From NCBI GenBank assembly GCA_050084985.1, contig JBITNC010000001.1:180978001-181042000 (forward strand): 64,000 nucleotides of DNA. The letters are read 5' to 3'. The stretch is from Nageia nagi (lineage: Eukaryota; Pinophyta). Below are positions 24,397 to 36,120 of this stretch, piece after piece. The position numbers and the translations under genes are program-made. Numbering within the stretch: position 1 is the stretch's first letter; every line of letters begins with the position of its first letter. The notes under the pieces are model-generated. The model was not told the origin of the DNA, made no database searches, and saw only the letters and a program-made list of their open reading frames with translations.

Positions 24397-25212
24397 TTAG
24401 AAGGTGGCCGGTGCATTAGTCAATCTGAAAGGCATTACCAAAAACTTGAAGTGACCATAATGACATCTAAATGCCGTTTTGTGGATGTTCTCTTTCATCC
24501 TTATTTGATGGTATGTGGATGTCAAATCAATTTTTGAAAAGTATTTTGCACTGTGCAACTCATCAATGAGATCATCTACTCTAGGAATGGGATACCTATT
24601 CTTGATGGTCTTCCTATTGAGAAGGCGATAGTCAATACACATTTGCATGGTCCTATCCTTCTTCTTGACCAGCACAACCAAAGAGGCAAAGGGACTATAG
24701 CTAGGCTCTATGAATCCCATATCCAATAGCTCCTTGATGGTCTTCTCTATCTCATCCTTATAGACTTTCGAATTGTTGTAGGGAGTAATCATGATTGGCT
24801 TGGCTCCTGATTCGAACTCGATAGTGTGCTCAAACCCTCTAGAAGGTGGCAACCCCTTGGGCATATCTCCAAAAACGTCCGGGTATCGGTCCAGGATGTG
24901 TTGGACCTCAACCAGTTGCTCCTTGGCCTCCCTAGAATGCAACGTGGGGCCTCCCTTGGCCAAAGTGAAAATGCAGCCCCATTCTATCTCCTTCCGGACG
25001 ATGGAACTCATCTTCTTGGTCGATACAATCTGAGTGACGGCCTCAAGTTTGCAACTAATGGGTCCGGATCTAAGTGACAACTTCCGCTCACTCTTCCTCA
25101 TTAGATCCAACGAAGTAGCTCCATCTCTCACCTCTCTTGGTGGTCCATATGTAGACGTTGGGGTCTTGGTTGGCTCTACCCCTCCAACATTGGATTTCCT
25201 CCAAAGCACCAC
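24397..25212 (-). pseudogene. Gypsy element C reverse transcriptase, N-terminal part
   Basis: 271 codons open, with the Ty3/Gypsy sequence order [70 protein letters not shown] and the [17 protein letters not shown] box, then a stop where the active-site region begins. A Met at 25212 is the first in the open frame but not a true start, because gag and protease should precede it. Confidence 0.92.
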
Positions 25213-25229
25213 TCTATAACCTAGAAGAT

Positions 25230-25552
25230 CCTAATATAGTTGAAAGGTGGTCTCTCTGGAACTCTTTGGTGGTTCTTCGATAGATCTGGAGCAAGATTTT
25301 GATCTTTGGCGGATTCTTGTGCAAATGAACAAATTTGGGCTCCTACGTCTACCCCTTTTTGCACATCTTCTCCTTATGCCATTTGCTTGGGAACCATAAG
25401 AGCCTCTCCCTTTCCTCCGAAGGGATCCCATTGTCTTCGAATTTTTGAAGGAGTTGACGGAAAACCACTCTTTTGAATTCTGACTTCTTAACTTTGGTTG
25501 TAGATTTGGCTTCCATTTCCTCAGGCGGCAAGATCTTCAGCTTTGATACCAC
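25230..25552 (-). pseudogene. Residual leader/gag stub of Gypsy element C
   Basis: Between primer site and reverse transcriptase only about 320 bp remain, in other frames than pol and rich in Arg, Lys and Ser. The primer site itself is 25534-25551. No zinc knuckle or DTG protease motif is found, so an internal deletion removed about 2 kb relative to a normal Gypsy element; that size is inference. Confidence 0.7.
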
Positions 25553-26752
25553 TGTAAAGGCCTAAATGCAATTTCTTACACAATTAAGAAAATTCTCTTA
25601 ATCAAGCACCCATGTCTGGCCTAGAAGGGCATCAACAAGCATCAAACACCTCAATATGCCAACGTTAGGGTTAGGGCATGAGATAACAAGTGATTACAAC
25701 TTCACAATGCCAGCGTCTGGCTCATACATTCATATACATGCACAGATAATCAAACGATGCCAATAGACAGGTATGCTCAACACAACAATGAGATCCAATA
25801 GCCCACAACTTGCATTAATGATGTAGAATGAATACAAATACAATACCAGGCACAATGGGCTCAACGTTGGCCTCCAAGGAGCCAACTAAGGCATAACGAA
25901 TGTCTCTATTGTTGTACGGACAAAACACTGAATGGGACAACCTTGCTCCCTCAGAATCTAAATCCTCTCCATTGAAGGAGCCTTCCTCAAACCCTGGTGA
26001 ACAACTGAATGGTAGAAGCTCGACCTCGAAATACCACCGGATGGGCTAAGGTGCTACACCAAAGCTATAGATTAATAGGATCCCTCAGCCTGTCAACCCA
26101 CCTAGATGCTGCACCTAGGGATCTTACTTGACGTTGCACCAAGACTTCTGTCCTTTGGATTGTATGAGTAATATTATGAAATCTGTATATCCAGCAATAA
26201 GGCTCCAAGGGCTAATATAACTTTCCTAGATCTGGATCTCACCTCAATGTCATCACCTAGTCCCCTCAAACCCCAACATTGGCACCTAGGAGTCATTCCA
26301 GGCACAATGTGGGTATCTAGGCCTCCCTCATGCTCCATGTGGGTCTAAGAATGCATGCGTTGGTCAAGGGGGCATTCGTGGGCATCTAAGGGGGCAATGT
26401 GGGTGTCATAGGCCAACGTGGGGGTCTAGAAGTCTCCCCAAGGCTGGCGCTTGTGTACAAGTGCTCCCAATCGCATCGTTGGGGCCATTAAGTGCTCATC
26501 CATACTCTAAGTGCTAAATAGACCTTGGGATGTTGACAATCATGTTTCAGGATCGCCAAGTACATTAAAACACTCTAATCTACACTTGGGAGGGAGACGT
26601 CCCACTTGGGGCTCACAGTGGGGTCCAACGACCCATTAAGTCTTCGATCCCAAGTCCTAACTTAAAAGCACAATTAAATAATTAATTATACAAAAAGTGA
26701 GGAATCTGTTGGATACCAAAACTAATTACAATTGTACAAGGGGGATGTCACA
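25553..26752 (-). repeat. 5' LTR of Gypsy element C
   Basis: 1200 bp, partner of 20957-22138 with clear but not complete identity (many single-base changes and a few indels), so the insertion is older than Copia A. Ends TTTACA on the minus strand next to the primer site. Confidence 0.93.
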
Positions 26753-26757
26753 TTTTC

Positions 26758-28597
26758 TTGGTATACTTGTGAACATTTGCGAGTTTTTTCGACGATTACT
26801 TTTTGGAAAATTTGCGATTACTTGCTAAAAGGGGCAAAAAACTTGAGACAAGCATGAGTTACTCTTTTACTCTTGCTCGACACACAATTTGGTGAGAAAA
26901 CCGATTACTCATCAATTTAAACTGCATTGCTCTTGAAGAATACTTTAATGAAATTCCATATTTATATTGACTGTATACACAAACAAGCTCCATTAACCAT
27001 TATATATCATCTTGTCATCATTGTGCTATGCACCTATGCATGGTGGCTACCAATGGGAAGTTACATGGTGTGGAGATTATTTCTTTCACCATTAGTATGA
27101 TATTTTGGTTTTACAGATTATTTCACAATTTTTGTTTGCCCAATTTTTTTTCTTGTCCAATTATTTTTTTTTTGGTATTTTTGCCATTCTTCAACACTGC
27201 AACACTGCAAGCCCAATGCTTTTGTGTGGAATCCTCATGGTGTTTAATTATTGGAACCCCCTTTGCAATTCTTCAGTTATAATGTGAATGTGAATGTTTG
27301 TTGATTGTTCTATTCATGCTTACAACTTTTTTGTGCTATAAAAAATAGACAGGTTTGTGAGACTTACGAGATCTATGCTGTTTTGGAAGATGGAATATTA
27401 CGGCCAATGTTTGTGCAATAGATTATTGTTAATGTGATTGGTTCTCTGGATGCAATGTCAAATGGACATCATTTGTATAGGTTGTAGGCTTGTAGCTGAT
27501 GAATTTGCCAAAGAAATTGAAGAAAGGAAAGTACCATTTTGACATGGTTATATACTGCTGGAAAAATAATTTCTGATATATTGGGGCAAGTATCTCACAA
27601 ATCATTGAGAGTTTTGTGTAACTCAAAGACAACATTGAAAATCTCCTAATTTATTTTCTAGATCCGATTTTGGGCATGCCAATTTGTGGTTTGATTGTGA
27701 AGTTATGGCCATTTTAGCAGATGTATGTCAATATGCAATTCTTTTGTTAGAAGCAAATATGCAGCATTGATGAGCTTCAAAGCAGATATTATCTTGTTCA
27801 AATCCTTCATACGTTATGGAAGAGGGAAAAAATGTATTGCAAACACAGAGATTAGAAGTTTGCAGTTTCTTTGCTGTTTATGTGCAGATCTGTTGAGGAG
27901 GGAGGCAGCATAATCTCCAAATTCAGACCACTTGAAGCAGTGGAAACAAGATTCAGGGAATTTTCTTTTTGGGGATTGCATTTCCTTTTGGAGCACAAAT
28001 TGGTTCAAAAAGTGTTCCTTCCCAATAATCAAATTTCTTCTGTAGTCAAATATTTTTAGGACTTCGTGATAGACTAGGGGCATAATTTCACTTGCTAGGA
28101 ACTCCATCATAGCCCATATAGTAAGGGGTGAATTCAATTTATAAGGACAAAGGTTTGATTTGAATTATCTGACATATAATGTTATGGAGAGTTTTGGCAT
28201 AGGCAATTCAGAATGCATTAGAAAAGAAATTTAGCAGCAAGTATCAATATATAGCTATGTTATAACATTTCACTGATAAGCTTTATTATTGTTCATTGCC
28301 AATGGGTTGCCCAATTCTTGTAGAAATTTTCCTGGCATGTAATTAATCTCCCATTCTTTGTGTTTTATAATGAAGCAACTTAAAAAAAAATGTGGGCTCA
28401 TGAAGTGAGTTCCCTAGAAATCATTTTTGGGCCTGTTAAAAGTATATTGGCAAATTATTTACTTGTAAATATTACAATAATTGCTCTATGCTTTTTAGCA
28501 GACATTTTATTGCTAATTTTTTTCTATCATTATGTTTTTTCTTGGAATCTGTCTAATAACATACTTGCATATGTAACACTCCACTTATTGATTCCAG
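26758..28597. other. Stretch before the first visible E1 exon, no gene found
   Basis: I searched by eye for the preceding E1 exon, which should encode the conserved segment before the AR/LIGGRTIP start, and did not find it. The short open frames at 27028, 27725 and 27871 lack family resemblance. The stretch is probably intron, with an acceptor ATTCCAG at 28591-28597. Confidence 0.5.
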
Positions 28598-28786
28598 GCA
28601 AGGCTTATTGGTGGGAGAACAATTCCTTCCATGGTTACTACAGCTTCTGTAGTTGGGGGTCTGATGTGTCTTGAGGTTTACAAAATTTTGCAAGACAAGC
28701 CTTTGGAAGACTACAGGCATTCATATTTCAACTTAGCTCTTCCATTGTTTACATCTGCTCAACCTATCAAGGCTGTTGAGAATAAG
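28598..28786 (+). CDS. Ubiquitin-activating enzyme E1, third-last exon
   Basis: 63 codons in phase 0, bounded by acceptor ATTCCAG and donor AAG|GTAAAT. E1 activates ubiquitin by adenylation and thioester formation in cytosol and nucleus. The exon begins ARLIGGRTIPSM and includes GGLMCLEVYKI and the NLALPLF box. These match the last part of the active adenylation domain of UBA1-type E1 enzymes, including the helix after the catalytic-cysteine domain. The preceding exons are not in view. The next exon continues the domain without phase change, about 10.3 kb downstream. Related E1s (UBA6/UBA7-like) are possible; SUMO or NEDD8 E1 subunits fit much less well. Confidence 0.88.
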
Positions 28787-29221
28787 GTAAATAATTTATG
28801 TTTTTTCCTACAGGTTTACTTCATTATCTTAGTCTTTGTTTCTTTTAGTTAAACCTTTCATTATGATGTTGAACTGTATGATTGATTTATAACGAAATGC
28901 TATTAAATGGGACTTAGCCCACACTTTAAATTTGTAAACATGTTGGCAAATTGTAGCATACACACCCTTTTTTATCTATTATGATCTATCAATTTTTCTA
29001 GCAACAGTCGCATCATGTTAATAGTTCTGAATCTAATCAGTCAGCTATGGTAGTGTTGGTATAATGACAATAGAGGATAATATGCTGTGAAGAGAGGTGT
29101 GTATAATTGCATTGATAAATCTGAATAATGCTTGTCCAGATGTGTTGTTCGAAGGTTGATAGATGCAATATGCATTGTGATAAGGCAAGTGTAGATGCGG
29201 GCAATTTTACTTTAGAAGTTA

Positions 29222-30390
29222 TTATGTACAAGGACTATTGGTGATGCTATGTTAAAATCATAGTTGTAAAAGCGTAATCGGGAAAAAAAAAATTGACAAA
29301 ATTGGTTACAAAATAGGAAACAGAAAAAATTAAGAAATACTCAAAAAATGGAAAAATGAAAAAATCGGGAATCAGGTAAAAATTTGCAAAAATCGGAAAT
29401 GTAAGATTCTGCTCCAGATCGGATTGCTTTTTGGGAATCAGAATCGGGATTTTTGAAGATTTTGATAACAGAGGTTAAAATGTGCCCTTGAACATAGTGA
29501 AACTACACTGCATATGTTTTAGTTGTCTTGAGATTCATATTTTCATGCTGTAGTTCATTGGAAATTTAATCCTTATTCTTTTCAATTTGTAACATTTAAT
29601 TTATATTTACAAAACACGAGATAAATTTTTTTTTTTTATGTATTTAATGCCATAAATTATGTTAAGATCTATCCGAGTGTAAGATGAAATGTATATAGAT
29701 GCTTTATACTGGCTATGGATGGATATACGTATTTGTAAATGGTTTCTTCCTGCTTTGATAGACTGACATTTGTACAAGTACTAGTGGTGATGCCTATGTT
29801 AAATGCATCCTTGTTGAACAGTGTGAAATTATATTACATATGTTTTACTTGTCTTGAATTTCATACTTTTGACAGCATAATTCATTTGACATTGAATTTA
29901 TTTTTATTGCATTTTGTAACATTTACTTTATATTTACAAAAAGCAAAATACATTTATATGTATTTAGTGCTGTCAATTGTGTTTAGATCTATCCGAGTTT
30001 AAGATGAAGTATATGTGATGCTAACTGGCTATGTTTGGATATTAAATAAAATTTTTCTTATTTTTGGGTGTTTTTGCTGGTTTGCTAGATCTACTTTTGT
30101 ACAAGGATCACTGGTGAAGTCTATGTTAAATGCCCTCTTGTTGAACATTATAAAATTACGTTTGCATATGTAGTTGTTTGGAGTTTCATTATCTTAGGCA
30201 GAATTGTTCCTTTGAAGTTGTATTTATTTTATTTGCAATCTGTGATATTAATTTGATATTTACAAAATGCATGATGCTTTTTTAATGTATTTAGTGCTTA
30301 GCTATCTACGAGTTTATACTTCACACTGGCTATGATTAGATATATTCATAGATTATTAATCTACGATAGAGAGAGGTCTATATAGCTTCA
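29222..30390. repeat. Diverged tandem repeat, three copies of about 300-320 bp
   Basis: The phrases GTACAAG..ACT..TGGTGA, ATGTTAAATGC, TTGTTGAACA, ATTTACAAAA, GTATTTAGTGCT, AGATCTATCCGAGT and CTGGCTATG recur in the same order with copies starting near 29225, 29770 and 30098. The first copy is split by a 215-bp MITE at 29259-29473. Identity between copies looks about 70-80%. There is no coding signal. Confidence 0.82.
29259..29473. mobile_element. 215-bp hAT-type MITE
   Basis: Flanked by the perfect 8-bp TSD GTTAAAAT (29251-29258, 29474-29481). The ends are imperfectly inverted (CATAGTTGTAAAA and, reversed, CTCTGTTATCAAAA). The interior is full of AATCGGGA/AATCGGA motifs, like subterminal repeats. 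It interrupts copy 1 of the tandem repeat, whose sequence resumes on the other side, which confirms the boundaries independently. Confidence 0.85.
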
Positions 30391-30939
30391 ACCTATTTGA
30401 GTTTGAATGTTTGGCAATGGCTTTGATGCAACCTGAAACTAATGGATTATGAACCAACATGGACAAAGTTTGTAGATATGCTCATTGATAAATAAGATGT
30501 GGGTCATAAATCCTAAATTGAAAAGATAAATCAACTGCATATTGTCTATCAAAAAGGCTAAATGAATTTGTAAGAAATATTTAGCAAGACCCGTACGATT
30601 GGGTGGTAGTTCAGGAGGTAAGAATCTGCCAGTGTTGAAGTGGTACATATATGATGAGGCGATGTGCTTATCTTTTTTGGACTCTGTGGTGAATGCTTAT
30701 CACTCTGTTGTGTTGTAAAATACATATAGCTTATAGCTCAAGGGAAGTGTGAGAACAAAAAGTGGACAGTAAAGAAAAAGGAATCCAAATAATGGAGAAG
30801 TAAGATGTTCCTGTTTCAGTGGAAGAATACAAGAATGGAGTGTGAAGGTATTTTTGATGATGCTGAAGATCCAAGATCAACTAGTAGCTTCAAGAATCAG
30901 GAATCAAGGTGTGATTCCATGTCTAAAGCTAATATTCAT

Positions 30940-31150
30940 TATTGAAAATTGTGTGGAGTGAATAAAAATAGACAAAAGAAGTCACAAGGAAAAGGAGCTT
31001 GTCCAGAATGAAGACTTCGAAAATGAACATAAGGAAGAAGAAAAACAAGAGGGGAAAAGGAAGACAAAAAGAAAGAGGAAAGGAAGAAGAAGAGGAAGAA
31101 GAGAAGGATGTATAAAAAGAACAAGAAGAAGATGAAGACTTAAAGAAGGA
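30940..31150 (+). repeat. Purine-rich (GA/GAA) low-complexity tract
   Basis: Nearly all A and G over about 200 bp, densest at 31020-31140 with GAAGAA and AGGAAG runs. The apparent poly-Ser/Phe frames on the opposite strand are caused by the composition. Confidence 0.85.
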
Positions 31151-31329
31151 ATCTAACACAATGGAGAAATTTGTTTTTGAGAGATCTTTTAATATGAGGA
31201 CTCATATAGTACTTCATCCTTTTTCTTGAGGGATAATTGTGAAAGATAAGTTGATTCTTCCATTGCTTACAAGGATTAGTGTGGCACATATGAAAATTCA
31301 TTGTATTATTCCTCTGAGTATTGTAAAAT

Positions 31330-31865
31330 TTGGCCAAAAATCGGGATCAGCAGCCTAAATGATTTTTTTTGGCTGTCGTGGCAATTTTTTGTTCGATTTT
31401 GGCGATTCCCAATCTGATTTTTTTGCAAAAAATCGTAGGATTGGCTAGGGAGGGAAAAAGTTCAAATTTGGATTTTTTTTTTTTCACTTTTTGTTGCAAA
31501 CTTCAGCTGGGAGGAGCTAAGGGACTAAATTTAGTTCTTGAAGGGGTCTCGAAAATTTTTAAGTGTCATTTTTTGTAAAGAAGTCCTTTTGGAGTTGTGA
31601 ATAAAACCCATTGGACACTCTCATTAGGTTTCATTAAAATATTATCAGATGAGTCATTAGATATGCGTTGACTCTCGAGTCTCATGAGTCATATGATATG
31701 TTTTGACATTTTAGCATTTTGCTATGTTCTACTTCTTGTATCAGACTCTCATATTATATGTTTTGAGAGATAGCTAAAAATGATTTGTTTCAATATCAAA
31801 TTGTAAAAATCAGAATCCTTCAGCCAAACAATTCCGATCCGATTCCGAGTTTGACAACTTTGATG
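31330..31865. mobile_element. Relic of a hAT-like element related to the 215-bp MITE
   Basis: Contains the same AAAATCGGGAT and GATTCC-type subterminal words (31340-31440, 31800-31850) and ends CCGAGTTTGACAACTTTG, the inverted form of the MITE's left end AGTTGTAAAAGCG. I could not identify a left terminus or TSD, so the extent is approximate. Confidence 0.45.
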
Positions 31866-32860
31866 GAGAGTTTTTTTAATTTGACTAGCAAAGATATGGA
31901 TACTATTCATGAGGTATGTTATAATGGTATTGGTTTTGAGGATCCGTACCTTCATTTTGTTGAGCATCCCATGAACCATGGGGACTCACAACACATCTAT
32001 CAATTAATTGTGATGTGTTATCCCTTGGGATTTGGTTGCTTCATTCACTTTTGTGGATGATATTGATGGTCTTTGTGATGAATCTCATGTCATAAATCGT
32101 AGTTAGGTTCCTTGTACAATTAAGGAGGATAGTTGTTAGGATAATTTTCCTTTGAATGATGAAGTGGAAGGCACAATTCTAGATTCTCATAATCACACAC
32201 CCTATGATGTGGTTCATGTTGATAAGAATATGGTTTCTAATGAAGCTCTTCATCCTAGTGTGCATTATCCCCTTGGTTGTGTTGAGTCACTTATAGCCTT
32301 TAAAGGAATATCTCCAGTTGATCCTAGTAATTGCTTGGTTTATGGATATGGTACTCTTTTAGATGAGAATCTTTTATTTAATATATATTTTGTTTTAGAA
32401 TTTTATTAGATCGAATTTCATAGACGAGTTTTTTCGTTCTCAAGATGAAGATACCTTCATTTGTGCAATGAACCTCCTTTGATTAATAAGCAATAATTTG
32501 TGATAAACCATAGATAAAGATAACATCCACAATACTGTACAAGAATATAATGAATTGCAAAATATGATAATGGGGAGCTTTGCCACTTTGAGGGGGAAAC
32601 CTCCAAATATAAATATGCGAATACAATTCTTGAGACTCAAATGACCACAACTACTCCCATTTATAACCATTTGAGGAAAGGAAATTACCCACATCTTGAG
32701 GAGGTTGACCTATACTTATTAAATAACCTGAAAAATGATTATTTGACTAAACAATGGACCATGTGCGCTATAATGGACCCAACCACACCCTGACAATGAC
32801 ATCATAGCGAAAAGATCCTGGGGCTGTAACATGCCTCCCATATTGAGCTAAGTGTTGCCC
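31866..32860 (+). other. Degenerate coding-like stretch before element I gag
   Basis: Short open pieces at 31860-32060 and 32152-32409 read like protein (balanced composition, several His/Asp) but match nothing I recognise. They could be an old gene fragment or the leader of element I. Confidence 0.3.
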
Positions 32861-33804
32861 CCAATGCAATTGAAATCCGGATACTTTTGCATGAACTCTT
32901 CTCCTTCACATGAATCATCCTCTTCTAGCATACCCTTTCCATTTGATGAGGAATTCCTTGATGGCATGATTGTAAAATTGGTTGGTACGTGTCTCTACAA
33001 CGACGACTAAGCAGAATGCAAGTGCCTTTGTTTGATGGGAGCAACAAGATGACAACTAGGGTATAGCTACAGAAGTTGTTGACATATTTCACGTCAGCCC
33101 CATGATTGAGGAGGATGCCATATGATTTGCCACTCTATACCTGGATGTCATAGTGTATGAATGGTGGCAACATGGCATGATCATGCAGGGTCATGGAGCA
33201 ATCACCTCCTTTGACATGTTTAGCTGAAGGATGATGGATCGGTTTGATAGGAAGGATGATTATTTCAAGGACCCGACGAAAGTGAAGTAGAGAGGATTTG
33301 TGGAGGATTATGTGGCAGAAGTCCAATGAATTACAATGATGGTTCCTAGCATCTCAGAGAAGAGGGTCACTTTCCTCTTCATGGAAGGGTTGGCAGAGTC
33401 GTTGAAGGGTTTAGTTAAGGCTTTTCCCCCATGTAGCTACAAGATGCCATCAAGCGAGCATTGGACTTGGAGCCCAACATGATGATGGCTAAAATGGGCA
33501 TACCACATAGGATGGGAATGTCTAGGAGGGGACATTGGAGATGAGACCTCCACCTGCCAAGAGGAGCCAAACATCAGGTTAGAGCAAGACAAGCTTGGAG
33601 TCCAGGAACGAGTTAAGGAAGAATAACCTATGCTTTAGTTGCAAGTAGCCTTGCGAGCATGGCCACATATGTTTGGGCAAGGGACAAGTCCACTACATTG
33701 AGGTGATCTCAGAGGATGATGATTCATATTTGGTGCTAGGCTTGGGAGAATTGAGTTTGTAGCAAGAACATTCTACTCCAAACAGCAAGAACACAGTTGG
33801 AGGG

Positions 33805-34203
33805 ATGATTGCATCACTTTGTGGGGTGCCCAAATACTTCATGTTGAAGGTCAAGGGAATGGTCGCCAATCAAGAAGTGATGGTATTGATAAATCCAGGA
33901 ACTAGGCACAACTTCATTGATGAGGAGTTTGTTAGAAAAAAGGGGCTCAAGAGCAAGGAGTTTGAGGGTTTCTGTGTGACCAACGCCAATGGGAAGCTCA
34001 CGCTAGTAGACAAAATGGTGGAAAAATTCGGTGTGAGGGTCCAAGACTATGTGGCTAGGAAGGACTTCTACGTCTACACCTTGGATTGCATTTTGCATTT
34101 GATTTTGGGAGTACAGTGGTTGTACAATTTGGGTGATATTCACTCAAATTATCAGAAATTGGTGATGAAATTTGAAGTTGAAGGGAAGGATTATACATTG
34201 TAA
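33805..34203 (+). pseudogene. Gypsy aspartic protease domain (retropepsin-like) of element I
   Basis: 132 codons open. VMVLINPGTRHNFIDEEF corresponds to the retropepsin box 'VLIDSGATHNFI'; here the catalytic Asp is replaced by Asn (N-P-G), so this copy would be inactive. ILGVQWLYNLGDIHSNY matches the second conserved part (LGxxWLxxLG). It is preceded in the same direction by gag remnants with a zinc-knuckle-like motif. Confidence 0.85.
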
Positions 34204-34302
34204 GGCATCAAGGACTACTTTCCCTAGGCCTCATCCAGTCGTTTGGAGGTGGTGCATGGAGATGGACAACTAGACTAGGAGGGCGTCTCACTTGCTAGGG
34301 AA

Positions 34303-34773
34303 GGATGCGTGGTGGTGTGCAGTGATGAGTGGCAAGATGGCAAGTGTCTGGGTTCAACAAAGGAAGGACATCAGGCATTGGGAGGCATAGAGAAGAATAA
34401 AGTGATGAAGTGGAAGCAATCAATTGCTGCCTTGAAGCATTCCATCCACCCTTTGGCTAAAAAAGGCCTTGATAAAAGGTATGACTCACATGATACATTT
34501 GCTTTGTTGATTTCTATCTATATTTTGAGCCTGGTTCATGATAGAGTTCGGAAAAGGATTGGAAACAATGAGGTGATCATAGTACCCTCAACGTCCACAC
34601 TGGAGAAGCTATGGCGCACATGCTTGGAATGCTTGGACGTTGCATCAATGGAGGTTTTGAAGATTGATGCTAACCTCCCTTTAGCACTTATTCCTTTGAA
34701 AGACAATTTGGACACTGGTAGGCTTGCGTGGTGGTGTGCATTGATGACTGGCAAGATGGCAAGTGTCTGGGTT
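34303..34773 (+). repeat. Pair of ~50-bp direct repeats 417 bp apart, with open frame between
   Basis: 'GCGTGGTGGTGTGCA' followed by GATGA.TGGCAAGATGGC and AAGTGTCTGGGTTC occurs near 34309 and again near 34726. The open frame of 158 codons (34309-34785) begins and ends in these repeats; its product matches no family I know. Confidence 0.8.
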
Positions 34774-35482
34774 CCTACGTTTTGACTACTGTAAGGACAT
34801 TGATGATCTTCTACAAGATTACTTGGAGAAACTTTCACAAAAGGAGTGGAGGCACTCGAGATGACGCCAATTTACGAAAAACATTTGGTAGTATTATAAT
34901 TGCTACGATTTGGGAGTCTCTTTGTCTAGTCTTGGGTGTTCCCTATCATCCCCCATGGGTTGCGTTGAAAGGGAGAATGACAACCTTATAGCCAGGAGGA
35001 GGCACTACATGAACGTTTGAGATAGGAGTTTAGTTTGAGGGCGGATGGACAAGGTCTCTTGCAGGCGTGGGTGAAGACCCAACATTGGCAATATTCCTGC
35101 CAAATGTTGACACACGTTTGAGTTTTGTGTGTGACTACTTGGGTGGTATAGGGATGGAGAGGGGTCGTTACTTTGCTTGCACTTTCAGCCTATGATCCGT
35201 CCGACATCAAAGCTAAGCAAGGGATACATGAATGGGTAGATTTCATATATGCTCATATGGGATCTAGACATGAGTTAGTAGATTTTCATTTCATATATGC
35301 TCATATGAAGAACATGATGAACGGAGATATGATGTAGATGGTACTTCAGAACTTAGTTACAACATGTATGGATCTTGATGTTGCCAATGATGTGTTGAAG
35401 ACTAACCTTTATCACCTTGTAGAGTTGATGGTATGCAATTATCTTGCATTGCTTGAGGTCAAGTAATTCGGAAAGGAAGGAC

Positions 35483-35965
35483 TGTAATGTCCCCTTTCAA
35501 GGGATGTCCCCTTTAGGAGTACTTTTATAATTAAAAGTGCTTTTTTATTTATTGTATGTGTACTTAGGCATCATTGTGACTTAGGATAAGAGACATATGG
35601 GTCCCATAGACCAATTGTGAGCCCCAAGTGGGATTTCTCCCTCCTAAGGATAGATTAGGAGCATTTAAGTGAAGTATTATGGATCCCAAGGTGCAACACA
35701 TGATTAGAGGCTAGGTGCATGATTTGGAGTGATCTTGAGGCACAGTCCGAATGCGCAAGCATGATGTCACCTTGAGAGGTGTGTGAGTGCCAAACCTTGA
35801 GGGATTCCTATTTATGGGTCTAGCGTAGGGTTGACGAGACATCATTGAGTATATTTGACATCTTCTATCTTCAAAGTGGCAACGTCGTCTCTTGGGCCTT
35901 TCATTGGACGGAAACCTAGTGCAAAGAAGAGCATAGTGGGACATATCCCTCACTAGGCTATTGGT
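35483..35965 (+). repeat. Truncated LTR after the polypurine tract of element I
   Basis: Begins TGTAATGTCCCC and contains GTGAGCCCCAAGTGGGA, CTCCCTCCTAAG and a TATA-like CCTATTTATGG. These words are shared with the element C LTR family, though much diverged. The right end is lost. Confidence 0.65.
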
Positions 35966-35984
35966 TGAGGATGCAAACCCTTAG

Positions 35985-36120
35985 TCCAATGAAGACTAAC
36001 CTAATCCATCAGATTGGTGTTGTTGGTCAGGATCGGCACCAAGATAGTGCTTTAATTGTTCCAAACAAAAAAGATTCTGAATTGGACTCCATTCATTTGA
36101 CGGATGCAAAGGCTTGTCAA
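35985..36120 (+). pseudogene. Fragment resembling an acyl-activating enzyme (AAE15/16-like)
   Basis: The translation IHQIGVVGQDRHQDSALIVP followed by NKK resembles the segment of plant long-chain acyl-ACP synthetases (AMP-binding superfamily) near the C-terminal domain, with I.QI.V.GQD.....A.I.PNK in register. The match is short (about 30 residues) and lies between two retroelement parts, so it is at most a captured or stranded exon. The rest of the open frame to 36354 is not recognised. Confidence 0.45.

Larger units (their letters stand above)
20957..26752 (-). mobile_element. Gypsy LTR retrotransposon C (5.8 kb), gag and protease mostly deleted
   Basis: LTRs of 1182 bp (20957-22138) and 1200 bp (25553-26752), with a perfect TSD TTTTC (20952-20956, 26753-26757). 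On the minus strand the primer site TGGTATCAAAGC lies one base inside the 5' LTR. Reverse transcriptase, RNase H and integrase follow in the Ty3/Gypsy order, with integrase last. Only about 320 bp separate the primer site from reverse transcriptase, so gag and protease are missing apart from a stub. Several stops interrupt pol. The LTR family recurs at 10629, 43796 and 47056 as solo copies. Confidence 0.95.
32861..35482 (+). mobile_element. Gypsy-like element I: gag and protease followed by unknown sequence, no polymerase
   Basis: A degenerate gag (about 33240-33480, then a zinc-knuckle-like CKxPCEHGHIC near 33650) leads to a clear protease domain at 33805-34203. From there to a polypurine tract GGAAAGGAAGGAC (35470-35482) are only 1.28 kb, with no reverse transcriptase, RNase H or integrase signal. 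The 3' LTR begins at 35483. The 5' LTR was not found. It is either internally deleted or a non-autonomous type. Confidence 0.65.

Noticed and set aside
20925-26790. Similar words CTTGGTAT.CT.GTG on both sides of Gypsy C, which might be a longer duplication
   Set aside because: The perfect 5-bp TSD TTTTC already defines the insertion, and the resemblance is confined to about 20 bases.
27725-28059. Possible preceding E1 exon
   Set aside because: The open frames here show no resemblance to the expected E1 segment and have no matching splice sites in phase 0.
30929-31159. Ser/Phe-rich open frames on the minus strand
   Set aside because: They are the complement of a GA-rich tract and have no domain.
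31665-31705. Small palindromes around GACTCTCGAGTC and CATGAGTC
   Set aside because: Too short and isolated; they lie within a decayed hAT-like region and have no conserved loop.
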